A stretch of 64,000 bases of DNA. Origin: Labilithrix sp. (GTDB lineage: Bacteria; Myxococcota_A; Polyangia; Polyangiales; Polyangiaceae). The DNA lies in NCBI GenBank assembly GCA_019637225.1, contig JAHBWC010000016.1, forward strand, positions 1 to 64,000, written 5' to 3'. Positions 8,775 through 17,019 of the stretch are shown here, in pieces. Below the pieces are notes generated by a model. The model ran no database searches. It was not told the DNA's origin and saw nothing but the letters and a program-made list of their open reading frames with translations. Numbering within the stretch: the first letter of the stretch is position 1; each line of letters begins with the position of its first letter. The position numbers and the translations under genes were made by a program.

Positions 8775-10252
8775 GGTGCGTCCTTCCCGGCGTCCTCTGC
8801 GGACACGTTCATGGTCACGTCGAGCGTCACGATCTCGCCGGCGACGATGTCGACCTCGCGCTCGACCGCCGATGGCGCGTCCGGGTGCGTGAGCGTGACG
8901 AAGTGCCTGCCCGCGCCGAGCGGGATCGCGCGCGCGAACGGCGTCGTCTCGACGAGCTGTCCGTCGACGCGCACGTGCGCCCACGGCGTCGCCACGACGC
9001 GAAGCCCGCCGGCGCGGTCGGGGGCGAGCTCGAGCGTGCGCGAGCCGGCGGATCGCGCCTCGCGCGCCTGGGTGTCGACGCCCTCGTTCGCGACGACCGC
9101 CACCGTGAAGAGCGACGTCACGAGGGCGAAGCCGGCGAGGGCGCGCCCGAGCCCGATCGGGCGCCGCGCCGTGATGCGAGGGCTGCTGCCCGGCCGGGCG
9201 AGCGGCGCGCGCCCGATCGGTCGTGACTCCTGATCGCGTCGTGCGTCCCTGGCGTCGTCCTTCGCACCGAGCCCGCAGTCGACGAGCGCTTGGCGAAGCA
9301 GCGCCGCCGGGTCCTCGCGCGTCTCCGCTCGCAGCGCGGCCTCGAGGCGCTCCTTGACGACGCCGGCGGAAGGGTAGCGATCGTTCGGCGACTTCTCGAG
9401 CAGGCGCATCACGATCCGCTCGACCGCGCGCGGACAGTGCGGCGCGCGCTCGCGGAGAGGCGCGGGCGCGTCGCGGCGGATGCGCTGCGCCGCGCTCCGC
9501 TTCGAGTCGTCGGCGCCCGGCGTCTCGAACGGACGCGAGCCGCTCAGCATCTGGTAGAGGACGACGCCGAGCGAGAACAGATCGCTCCGTCCGTCGACGA
9601 AGTCGCCGAGGATCTGCTCGGGTGACATGTACGCGGGCGTCCCGAAGGCGTCCTTGATCTGCTCCGGCGCCATTCGCCCCGACGGTGTGATCCCCTCGGT
9701 GCCGAGCGTGTCGCTCATGCTCGCCGTCCGCGGCCGCTGCGCGATGCCGAAGTCGATCAGCTTCACGTGGCCGGTCCGGGAGAGCAGCACGTTGCTCGGC
9801 TTGACGTCTCGATGGACCACGCCGCGCTCGTGGACGTGCTCGAGCGCGGAGCAGATGCCGCACGCGACCGCGAGCGCCGCCGGGACGCCGAGCTTCGTCC
9901 GCGCCGCCGCCTTGTCGCGCGCGCGCCGCGACGTCGCGTCCTTGGTCGTGACGGCGAGCACGTCCTCGAGCGACGGCCCGTCGACCCACTCGAGCACGAC
10001 GTACGGGCGCCCCGAGGCGGTGCGGCTCGCCTCGAGGAGCAGGACGACGTTCGGGTGGGCGAGATCGGCGAGGATCTTCGCCTCGCGGTCGAGCTGCTCG
10101 CCGAAGGACGAAGTCGGCGCGATCTGCGTGTTCAGCGCCTTCAGCGCGACGACGCGCCCGAGCGGCTCCTGGACGGCCTTGAAGATCGTCGCGAGCGCGC
10201 CGGAGCCGATCGTGCCCTCGACGCGATAACCCCCGAAGCGGATCTCGCTCAT
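8771..10252 (-). CDS. Ser/Thr protein kinase with PEGA domain
   Basis: A 493-aa transmembrane kinase. The kinase domain is at about 1-300: GSGALATIF glycine loop, VALKAL, HRDVKPSNVLL, DFGIAQ and GTPAYMSPEQI. A single helix near residues 375-395 (GLGRALAGFALVTSLFTVAV) separates it from an extracytoplasmic region ending in a PEGA-type beta module (GLRVVATPWAHVRVDGQLV, about 420-475). Odd features are a basic insertion between the lobes (about 105-125) and a long activation loop that contains an extra APEQI just before the canonical SPEQI. It is translationally coupled to the LysM gene downstream. Start ATG at 10252. Confidence 0.92.
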   Translation of the reverse strand: MSEIRFGGYRVEGTIGSGALATIFKAVQEPLGRVVALKALNTQIAPTSSFGEQLDREAKILADLAHPNVVLLLEASRTASGRPYVVLEWVDGPSLEDVLAVTTKDATSRRARDKAAARTKLGVPAALAVACGICSALEHVHERGVVHRDVKPSNVLLSRTGHVKLIDFGIAQRPRTASMSDTLGTEGITPSGRMAPEQIKDAFGTPAYMSPEQILGDFVDGRSDLFSLGVVLYQMLSGSRPFETPGADDSKRSAAQRIRRDAPAPLRERAPHCPRAVERIVMRLLEKSPNDRYPSAGVVKERLEAALRAETREDPAALLRQALVDCGLGAKDDARDARRDQESRPIGRAPLARPGSSPRITARRPIGLGRALAGFALVTSLFTVAVVANEGVDTQAREARSAGSRTLELAPDRAGGLRVVATPWAHVRVDGQLVETTPFARAIPLGAGRHFVTLTHPDAPSAVEREVDIVAGEIVTLDVTMNVSAEDAGKDAP

Positions 10253-10300
10253 GACCGGACGACCCCCGGAGGCCTCTGCCGCGTGGCGTCCATCGAGCGG

Positions 10301-11839
10301 CTACTTCGCGAAGAGCGACACGCCGGTCATGACGGGCGGGATCGGGAGGCCCATGAGCTCGAGCATCGTCGGGGCGACGTCGCAGATCCTGCCGTGCGGG
10401 CGGATCTTCGCGTCGCGGTTCGCGTCGTCGACGTAGACGAGCGGGACCGGGAACAGCGTGTGCGCCGTGTGCGGCTGGCCCGTGACGGGATCGATCATCA
10501 ACTCGCAGTTGCCGTGATCGGCGGTGATGAAGAGCGCGCCGCCCTTCGCCCTGACCGCGTCGGCGATGCGGCCGACGCCCGCGTCGACGACCTCGACGGC
10601 GGTGACGGCGGCGTCGAGGACGCCGGTGTGACCGACCATGTCCGGGTTCGCGAAGTTGACGACGATGAAGTCGAACGTGCCTTGCTCGACGGCGGCGACG
10701 ACGGCGTCGGCGACGCCCGCGGCGGCCATCTCGGGCTTCTCGTCGTAGGTCGCGACGTCCTTCGGCGACGGGATCATCCGGCGCTCCTCGCCCTCGAACG
10801 GCTCCTCGCGCCCTCCGTTGAAGAAGTAGGTCACGTGCGCGTACTTCTCGGTCTCGGCGCAGCGGAACTGCGTGAGCCCGGCCCGCGCGATGACCTCCGG
10901 GAAGATGTCCGGGTAGGTCTCCTTCGGGAACGCGATCGGGAGCGCGAGCTTCGCGTCGTAGGTGGTCATGCAGGCGTACGCGCTGAACGGCGCCTTCGCG
11001 CTTCGCGGGAACTCGGTGAAGCCGTCGGTGGCGAGCGCGCGCGTGAGCTCGCGCGCGCGGTCGGGCCGGAAGTTGAAGTGGAGCGCGGCGTCCTTCTTCG
11101 CGTCGACGCCCGCGTAGTCGCCGACGACGAACGGCTCGACGAACTCGTCGGTCTTGCCCGCCGCGATGCTCGCGTTCACGCCGGCGACCGCGTCGGCGTG
11201 GCGCGGCGCCTCCGCGCTCACGATCGCCTGGAACGCCTTCTCCACGCGCTCCCAGCGGTTGTCGCGGTCCATCGCCCAGTAGCGGCCGCTGACGGTGCCG
11301 ATCGAGCCCTTGCCGGCGAGCTTCTCCTCCAGGCGCGCGAGGTAGCCGGGGGCCGTGCCGGGCATCACGTCGCGGCCGTCGAGGAACGCGTGGACGACGA
11401 CGGGGACGCCGGACGCGTGCGCGGTGTCGATGAGGGCGAACAGCTGATCGATGTGGCTGTGCACGCCGCCGTCGGAGACGAGGCCGAGGAGGTGGAGCTT
11501 GCCGCCGGCGTTCTTCGCGTGCTGAAGGACGCCCTGGATGACCGGGTTCTTCCCGAGCGAGCCGTCTTGTACGGCGGCGTCGATGCGCATGATGTCCATC
11601 AGCGCGATGCGGCCGGCGCCGAAGTTGAGGTGACCGACCTCGCTGTTGCCCATCTGTCCGGGAGGCAGGCCCACGTCCGGGCCGCTCGTCCCGATGAGGC
11701 CGTGCGGGTAGCGCGCCTGGAGCGCGTCGAGCGCGGGCGTCTTCGCGAGGCGGACGGCGTTCGCGTCCGTCTCGGTGCGCTCGCCGAAGCCGTCGAGGAT
11801 CATGAGGACGACGGGCCGGGGACGTTCTCGGGTAGCCAT
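10301..11839 (-). CDS. gpmI: GpmI, 2,3-bisphosphoglycerate-independent phosphoglycerate mutase
   Basis: A 512-aa, two-manganese glycolytic/gluconeogenic enzyme that interconverts 3- and 2-phosphoglycerate. Visible: VVLMILDGFGER with the first metal-binding Asp (residues 10-21), GQMGNSEVGHLNFGAGR containing the catalytic Ser (about 65-81), GLVSDGGVHSH (about 120), VHAFLDGRD (about 150), FNFRPDRARELT (about 258) and the metal site TADHGNCE (about 443). Length matches the family. Located in the cytoplasm. It is transcribed on the same strand as the kinase gene, with a gap of 48 bases, so read-through is possible. Confidence 0.97.
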   Translation of the reverse strand: MATRERPRPVVLMILDGFGERTETDANAVRLAKTPALDALQARYPHGLIGTSGPDVGLPPGQMGNSEVGHLNFGAGRIALMDIMRIDAAVQDGSLGKNPVIQGVLQHAKNAGGKLHLLGLVSDGGVHSHIDQLFALIDTAHASGVPVVVHAFLDGRDVMPGTAPGYLARLEEKLAGKGSIGTVSGRYWAMDRDNRWERVEKAFQAIVSAEAPRHADAVAGVNASIAAGKTDEFVEPFVVGDYAGVDAKKDAALHFNFRPDRARELTRALATDGFTEFPRSAKAPFSAYACMTTYDAKLALPIAFPKETYPDIFPEVIARAGLTQFRCAETEKYAHVTYFFNGGREEPFEGEERRMIPSPKDVATYDEKPEMAAAGVADAVVAAVEQGTFDFIVVNFANPDMVGHTGVLDAAVTAVEVVDAGVGRIADAVRAKGGALFITADHGNCELMIDPVTGQPHTAHTLFPVPLVYVDDANRDAKIRPHGRICDVAPTMLELMGLPIPPVMTGVSLFAK

Positions 11840-11960
11840 CGGGGCGAGACCTTAGCGCATTGCCGCGCCTCGCGAAGGCCGGCGCGACGGCGCTCGATCG
11901 CGACCTCCGGCGCGCCGCTGTGGCTTGAGGCGCGCGCCCCGATCGCCTACGAGTGGGCTC

Positions 11961-12692
11961 GTGCCCTGGATCCGAGCCGTCCTTCGCGGACAGAAGGTCC
12001 TCGCCCGCGTGAAACCCGACGGCGCGTTCGACGCCGAGGGCGGACGCGTCGAGATCCGGTACAAGGCGAGCGACGCGCGCGCGTACCGCGCGGGCGAGCG
12101 GAACCTCGAGCGCATTCCGGGCGAGGCGATCCTGCCGGACGACGCGGTCGTCGCCGGCGAGGAGGTCGCCGCGAAGGCCTCGCCCAAGCCCGCCGCCAAG
12201 GAAGACCGATCGAGCGCGCGCAAGGCCGAAGCCGCGGCGAAGGCGCTCGCGCCCGGCGCCGTGCCGAAGGACGCCTGGACGGTCTACGCGGACGGCGCCT
12301 GCTCGGGGAACCCCGGCCCCGCCGGGCTCGGCATCGTGCTCGTCGCGCCGGACGGCAAGACGCAGCTCGAGGGCTACGAGTACCTCGGCAGCGCGACGAA
12401 CAACATCGCGGAGCTCACGGCGATCCTGCGCGCGGCCGAGATCGTGCCGGAGGGCGCGCCGTTCGTCGTCCACACCGACAGCCAGTACTCGATCGGCGTG
12501 CTGACGAAGGGCTGGAAGGCGAAGGCCAACCAGGAGCTCATCGCGAGCGTGAAGAGCGCCCTCGCGAATCGCCGCGGCTGGAGGCTCGTCTACGTCCCCG
12601 GCCACGCGGGCGTGCCCCTGAACGAGCGCGCCGACGAGCTGGCGCGCGAGGCCGTCTCGCGGCGCGCCTCGCGCCTGCCCTCGGCCTCGTAG
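11961..12692 (+). CDS. rnhA: ribonuclease HI with N-terminal extension
   Basis: A 243-aa protein. The C-terminal ~145 residues are an RNase HI domain that cleaves RNA in RNA-DNA hybrids. All four carboxylate positions are visible: YADGACSGNPGP (Asp), NNIAELTAIL (Glu), HTDSQYSI (Asp) and NERADELA (Asp). The first ~90 residues resemble a small beta-rich module (residues about 10-60) followed by an Ala/Lys linker, which is not standard RNase HI. The module might bind nucleic acid, as RHBD-type extensions do in other RNases H, but I see no RHBD motif. Start GTG 11961 is preferred to the upstream TTG at 11925. Confidence 0.9.
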   Translation: MPWIRAVLRGQKVLARVKPDGAFDAEGGRVEIRYKASDARAYRAGERNLERIPGEAILPDDAVVAGEEVAAKASPKPAAKEDRSSARKAEAAAKALAPGAVPKDAWTVYADGACSGNPGPAGLGIVLVAPDGKTQLEGYEYLGSATNNIAELTAILRAAEIVPEGAPFVVHTDSQYSIGVLTKGWKAKANQELIASVKSALANRRGWRLVYVPGHAGVPLNERADELAREAVSRRASRLPSAS

Positions 12693-12787
12693 GCGCCCGC
12701 GCCGCCGGCGGATCGGGCGCGATCCTTCCGGGCTCCGCTCCTGCAGGCGGGGGGCGCCGCGCGCCTGGAAAAATCGGTCTGATCGTG

Positions 12788-12800
12788 ACTATGCTGGCGC
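12788..12800 (+). promoter_or_regulatory. possible -10 element (TATGCT) close to the start codon
   Basis: ACTATGCTGGCGC lies just before the acetyltransferase gene. TATGCT (12790-12795) ends 11 bases before the ATG and there is no purine-rich ribosome site. Similar TAnnnT motifs precede other starts here (19443, 39285, 55502, 60955), which hints at leaderless or near-leaderless transcripts. Confidence 0.3.
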
Positions 12801-12806
12801 CCGCAG

Positions 12807-13415
12807 ATGGCCGCCCGCGTGCACCCCTCCTCCGTCGTCTCCGACAAGGCCGAGCTCGGTGACGGCACCCAGGTCTGGCTCTTCTGCCAGATCCGGGACA
12901 ACGTCCGCATCGGCAAGGGCTGTGTCTTCGGCAAGGGTGTCTACGTCGACACCGACGTCACCATCGGTGACAACGTCAAGATCCAGAACAACGCTTCGGT
13001 CTACACCGGGGTGACGATCGAGGACGGCGTCTTCGTCGGTCCGCACGTCTGCTTTACCAACGACAAGATCCCGCGGGCGGTGAACCCGGACATGTCGCTG
13101 AAGGGCGTCGACGACTGGACGGTCACGCCGACGCTGGTGAAGGCGGGCGCGGCGCTCGGCGCGAACTCGACGATCGTGTGCGGTGTCACGATCGGTCGCT
13201 GGGCGATGGTCGCCTCGGGATCGGTCGTCACGAAGGACGTCCCCGATCACGCGCTCGTCATGGGCAACCCCGCGCGCGTCCACGCGTGGGTGTGCTCGTG
13301 CGGCAAGCGCGTGCGGATCGACGAGCGCGAGAAGCGCGGCGCGTGCGCGTGCGGCCGCTCGCTGGTCAAGGAGCCGTCCGCCGACGGCAAGGGCGACGTC
13401 GTCCGCGTCGCTTGA
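12807..13415 (+). CDS. hexapeptide-repeat sugar N-acetyltransferase (WbpD/FdtC-like)
   Basis: A 202-aa left-handed beta-helix acyltransferase. Hexapeptide repeats run from about residue 8 to 150 (IGKGCVFGKGVYVDTDVTIGD, then IEDGVFVGPHVCFTNDK), and the NPARVHAW segment closes the helix. C-terminal CSCGKR and CACGRS form two CxC pairs, a small putative metal knuckle seen in members of this group. Relatives transfer acetyl from acetyl-CoA to the amine of nucleotide-linked amino sugars. In this polysaccharide locus a WecE-type aminotransferase at 27251 could supply such a substrate. The sugar specificity is inferred, not shown. Confidence 0.88.
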   Translation: MAARVHPSSVVSDKAELGDGTQVWLFCQIRDNVRIGKGCVFGKGVYVDTDVTIGDNVKIQNNASVYTGVTIEDGVFVGPHVCFTNDKIPRAVNPDMSLKGVDDWTVTPTLVKAGAALGANSTIVCGVTIGRWAMVASGSVVTKDVPDHALVMGNPARVHAWVCSCGKRVRIDEREKRGACACGRSLVKEPSADGKGDVVRVA

Positions 13416-13433
13416 ACGAGAGAGGGTCGACGA

Positions 13434-14273
13434 ATGGCGAGCATCTTCCGCAAGGGCCTCTTCGACGGTCACGTCGCCATCGTGACCGGTGGCGGGAGCG
13501 GCATCGGCCTCGCCACCGCGCGCTCGCTCGGCGAGCTCGGCGCCAAGGTCGCGATCTGCGGGCGCAACGCCGACAAGCTCGCGGCCGCGGAGGCCGGGCT
13601 GCGCGATCGCGTCCCCGGCATCGAGCTCTTCGCGGCGGCGTGCGACATCCGCGAGCACGAGCACATTGGAGCGTTCGTCGACACCGTCGGCGAAAAGCTC
13701 GGGCGCGCGACGATCCTCGTGAACAACGCCGGCGGTCAGTTCCCGACCACCGCCGAGACGCTCTCTCCCCGCGGGTGGGAGGCGGTCGTGCGGAACAACC
13801 TCAACGGCACGTTCTTCATGACGCAGGCCGTGGCGACCAAGCACATGATCCCCTCGCGACGCGGTCGCGTCGTGAACGTGATCGCGAACATCGCGCGTGG
13901 CTTTCCGGGGATGGTCCACACGGGCGCCGCGCGCGCGGGCGTCGAGAACATGACCCGCACGCTCGCCGTCGAGTGGGCGCAGCACAACGTCCAGCTCAAC
14001 GCGGTCGCGCCCGGCATCATCCGCACGACCGGCACCGATCAGTACCCGCCCGAGCTCGTCGAGACGAGCCGCAAGAAGACGCCGATGAAGCGCCTCGGCA
14101 CCGCGGGCGAGGTCGCCGAGCTCATCGTCTACCTGGCGTCGGACGCCGCGTTCTTCGTCACCGGCGAGTGCTGGTACATCGACGGCGGCGCGCAGCTCTG
14201 GGGCGACAACTGGATCATCCCCGACGACGAGCCGCCGCCCCCTCCGGCGATCATCGCGGAGCTCGGGAAGTAG
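13434..14273 (+). CDS. short-chain dehydrogenase/reductase, PECR/2,4-dienoyl-CoA reductase-like
   Basis: A 279-aa Rossmann-fold oxidoreductase. NAD(P) binding: VTGGGSGIGLATA at residues 18-30, CGRNADKL, and the NNAGG motif near residue 98. The usual YxxxK active site is replaced by the HTGAARAGVENMT pattern near residue 162, as in peroxisomal trans-2-enoyl-CoA reductase relatives, so this is not a simple loss. Acts on acyl-CoA or a related ketone, cytoplasmic. The C-terminus has a five-Pro run. It starts 18 bases after the acetyltransferase stop with a GAGAG ribosome site and is probably in the same transcript; a sugar role is possible but not indicated by sequence. Confidence 0.88.
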   Translation: MASIFRKGLFDGHVAIVTGGGSGIGLATARSLGELGAKVAICGRNADKLAAAEAGLRDRVPGIELFAAACDIREHEHIGAFVDTVGEKLGRATILVNNAGGQFPTTAETLSPRGWEAVVRNNLNGTFFMTQAVATKHMIPSRRGRVVNVIANIARGFPGMVHTGAARAGVENMTRTLAVEWAQHNVQLNAVAPGIIRTTGTDQYPPELVETSRKKTPMKRLGTAGEVAELIVYLASDAAFFVTGECWYIDGGAQLWGDNWIIPDDEPPPPPAIIAELGK

Positions 14274-14287
14274 CCGGGGCATCGGGC

Positions 14288-16567
14288 GTGACGACCGGGG
14301 CGGAGAACGACGAGCGACCGCTCGCGGAGGATCCGACCTCCCTTCCGGCGGACGACGCGCCTCGAGACGTCTCGTCGGACGGCGCGGCGCCCGACGCGGT
14401 CGCCGAGCCGCTCGAGGCCGTCGCCGTTTCGCTCGCGGCCGACGCGCCGCTTGCGGTCGACGCGCCGCTCGCTCCTCCGTCGCCGTTCGCGGCCGACGCG
14501 CCGCTCGCGGTCGCCGCGCCGCTCGCGCCTCCGTTGCCGTTCGACGTCGAGGCTCGCGCCGCCCCGATCTTTCCGCCGGCGGAGCCCGCGGCGGACAAGC
14601 CGAAGTTCATCATCACGTTCCGGCAGTGGATCCACGACTACTTCCTCGGCGACGCGCCGTCGTTCGGGCTCGCGCTCGTGCCCTACTGCTTTCTGTCGAT
14701 GATCCTCTTCACGAGGCATCCCCGGACGAACTTCATCTTCGACGAGCAAGAAGCCCTCCTCGCGAACCCCTACGTGCGGAGCATCGCGGAGGCGGAGCCG
14801 AAGTTCCGCTGGGTGGACGCGTTCTATCGGGACTTCTGGGGCCTCGGGCCCGAGCGCAGCATCGGCTCGTACCGTCCGATCCCGAACCTCGTCTGGCGCG
14901 CGCTCTGGGGGCTCGGCGCGCGCGATCAGACGCCGTTTCTCCACCACTGGGTGAACGTCCTCCTCCACGGCGTCAACGGCGCGCTCATGTGCGTGCTGGC
15001 GTTCTCGTTGACGAAGCGCCGTGGCGTCGCCTGGATCGCCGGCGCGGCCTTCACGGCGAGCGCGCTGCTCACCGAGGCGGTCAGCGGCGTCGTCGGCATC
15101 GCCGACGTGCTCGGCGCGACCGGGACGCTCCTGGCGCTGCTCGCGCTCCCGAAGAAGCTGCCGTGGATGGCGCTCGGTGTGTTCTTCGGCTCGCTGTTCG
15201 GCCTGTACTCCAAGGAGAGCGCGCTCTGCTGCGTCCCCCTCCTTCCGCTCGGCGCCCTCCTGCTCGCGCCGAACACGCACCCCGACAAGCCGCGCCGCTG
15301 GCTCCGCGCCGTCGTCGCGTTCGCGGCCGCCGCGGGCGCCTTCGTCCTCTACGTCGAGGCACGGCGAAGGATGTTCCCCGCGCCGCTCCCGCAGGATCTG
15401 TCGGTCGAGGCGAGCGCTCACAAGGGGCTCGGAGGGCGCGCGTTCGCCGCGGTGCTCCGCTGGTACGCGCAGCCGACGCTGCCGAGGGACCCGCTCAACA
15501 ACCCGCTCGTCCACGCCGACGGCCTCCATCGCGTCGGCGGCGCGCTCCGCGTGTGGTGGCGCGGGCTCGTGCAGGTCGTCTTCCCGTACCCGCTGTCGGG
15601 CGACTACTCGGCGCCGCAGGAGCCGATCCCGGAGACGCTGGCGTCGCCGGAGATCATCCTCGGCGGCCTGGCGATGATCCTCCCGTTCCCGCTCGCGACG
15701 TGGCTCGGGATCCGCTCGTGGCTCCGCCTCCGCAAGCGACAGGGTGCGGGCGTCCTGGTCGACGCCTCCGGCGTTCCCGTCGAGGACGCGCACGTCGGCG
15801 GCGCGTCGCGACCCCTGCCCGATCCGTCGCTCCTCGTCGGCTTCGGGGCGCTCTGGGTCGTCCTCTCCTTCTTCCCCGTGTCGAACGTCCCCGTCCTCCT
15901 GCCGACGGTGCGCGCCGAGCGCTTCTGGTACTTCCCGGTCATCGGCACGAGCCTCGTCCTCGCGGTGCTCTTTGGATGGCTCGCCGACCGCGTCCGCGCG
16001 CGGGACACGCGACTCGCGCGCCGCGCGCTGATCGGCGGGACCCTCGCCTTCTTCCTGTTCCAGGGCGTCGCGGCCCGCAGGCACGCGAACGACTACACCG
16101 ACGATCTCTCGTTCTGGGACGCGACGCGCAAGGCCGTGCCCCGCAGCGCGAAGGCGCACCTCAACTACTCCGTGATGAAGGGCGCGCGCGGCGACCTCGA
16201 GGCGCGCCTCGCCGCCAACGCCACGGCGCTCGAGCTCGCGCCGAAGTGGCCGATGGCGAGCGTCTACTACGGCGACACCCTCTGCCGGCTCCATCGCGCG
16301 CCGGAGGCGTGGCCGCACTACACGCGGGGCTTCGAGCTCGCGCCGAACGACGTGAACCTGATCGCGCTCGGCGTCCAGTGCCTCTGGGACGAGAAGCTCC
16401 TCGTCGAGGGCAGCAACGTGCGCGCCGAGCTCGATGCGATGAAGGACAAGCACCCCGGCTCCTGGCTCGAGTACATCGGAAGGGATGTGCTCGAGCACGG
16501 CGAGGAGCACAACGGCGTGGATCCCAAGTATCGTCCTCGGGGCTACAACGAAGGCCCGAAGGACTGA
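14288..16567 (+). CDS. TMTC-like multi-spanning protein with C-terminal TPR
   Basis: A 759-aa protein. The first ~105 residues are an Ala/Pro-rich low-complexity tail built from repeats of the form ADAPLAV.APLAPP. About ten hydrophobic helices follow (about 125-580). The acidic loop FIFDEQEALLANPYV after the first helix resembles the luminal DE/DD loop of TMTC/PMT-type GT-C glycosyltransferases. The C-terminus (about 620-735) contains TPR units (AKAHLNYSVMKGARGDLEAR; ALELAPKWPMASVYYGD). It probably transfers a sugar from a lipid carrier on the periplasmic side. The GTG at 14288, 15 bases after the SDR stop, is the most upstream sensible start; the ATG context near the first helix is an alternative. 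Confidence 0.75.
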   Translation: MTTGAENDERPLAEDPTSLPADDAPRDVSSDGAAPDAVAEPLEAVAVSLAADAPLAVDAPLAPPSPFAADAPLAVAAPLAPPLPFDVEARAAPIFPPAEPAADKPKFIITFRQWIHDYFLGDAPSFGLALVPYCFLSMILFTRHPRTNFIFDEQEALLANPYVRSIAEAEPKFRWVDAFYRDFWGLGPERSIGSYRPIPNLVWRALWGLGARDQTPFLHHWVNVLLHGVNGALMCVLAFSLTKRRGVAWIAGAAFTASALLTEAVSGVVGIADVLGATGTLLALLALPKKLPWMALGVFFGSLFGLYSKESALCCVPLLPLGALLLAPNTHPDKPRRWLRAVVAFAAAAGAFVLYVEARRRMFPAPLPQDLSVEASAHKGLGGRAFAAVLRWYAQPTLPRDPLNNPLVHADGLHRVGGALRVWWRGLVQVVFPYPLSGDYSAPQEPIPETLASPEIILGGLAMILPFPLATWLGIRSWLRLRKRQGAGVLVDASGVPVEDAHVGGASRPLPDPSLLVGFGALWVVLSFFPVSNVPVLLPTVRAERFWYFPVIGTSLVLAVLFGWLADRVRARDTRLARRALIGGTLAFFLFQGVAARRHANDYTDDLSFWDATRKAVPRSAKAHLNYSVMKGARGDLEARLAANATALELAPKWPMASVYYGDTLCRLHRAPEAWPHYTRGFELAPNDVNLIALGVQCLWDEKLLVEGSNVRAELDAMKDKHPGSWLEYIGRDVLEHGEEHNGVDPKYRPRGYNEGPKD

Positions 16568-16609
16568 GCGCGAGGACGTCGTCTCCCGCTCGACGAGCTC
16601 GAACCCCGC

Positions 16610-17014
16610 ATGGCGATGGACCTGAGAACGAGCATCCCTGCCGCCGCCGTGCTCATCGGCTGCACGCTCGTGGTCACCGTCCGGGCCGCGCTCGCCCCGG
16701 CGCCCGTGCCGCGCCGTCCGGCGACGCCCGCCGAGCTCGCCGAAGTCGCGGCGATGATCGCGTCGAACGAGCGCACGTGGACGACCGAGACGGCGCAGAA
16801 CTTCCCGGCCGATCGTTGGTCGCAGCGCGACGACTTCCACGGCCGCGAGTACCGCAAGGCGCAGGAGATCGCGAACGAGAAGGGGCTGCGGATCGAGGAC
16901 GTCCTTCGCGCCGTCGACGACGACATTCACCGCCGGGCGGCGAGGTCCCCCGACGACACCGACGAGCGGAGCGCGGGGGCGATCCCCTGCAAGCCGCGTC
17001 CCTTCTACGACTGA
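16610..17014 (+). CDS. small hypothetical membrane-anchored protein
   Basis: A 134-aa protein with one N-terminal hydrophobic segment (SIPAAAVLIGCTLVVTVRA, about residues 8-26), then a soluble, charged region of ~105 residues. I recognise no family. Residues 40-95 contain several Trp and Arg/Glu and look helical (ASNERTWTTETAQNFPADRW). It is placed between two large envelope membrane genes, 5 bases before the next start, so it is likely part of the same operon. A second ATG two codons downstream (16616) is equally possible. Confidence 0.65.
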   Translation: MAMDLRTSIPAAAVLIGCTLVVTVRAALAPAPVPRRPATPAELAEVAAMIASNERTWTTETAQNFPADRWSQRDDFHGREYRKAQEIANEKGLRIEDVLRAVDDDIHRRAARSPDDTDERSAGAIPCKPRPFYD

Positions 17015-17019
17015 GCGGT

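Noticed and set aside
7863..12605. One uninterrupted 1580-codon reverse-strand frame
   Set aside because: Only its last 303 codons are real (the LysM gene, from GTG 8774). The rest runs in another frame over the kinase and gpmI genes and has no protein character.
9767..12862. Long forward-strand frame of more than 1000 codons
   Set aside because: It is antisense to the PEGA kinase and gpmI genes and continues over rnhA. Its composition (Arg, Ala, Asp, Glu, Val) is that of GC-rich shadow frames.
13434..14273. Loss of the SDR catalytic Tyr-Lys as a sign of inactivity
   Set aside because: HTGAARAG is the normal pattern of PECR-like reductases, so the gene is not considered broken.
14129..16930. 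Reverse-strand frame of 933 codons
   Set aside because: Antisense to the TMTC-like membrane gene, which has helices, TPR units and a plausible start.
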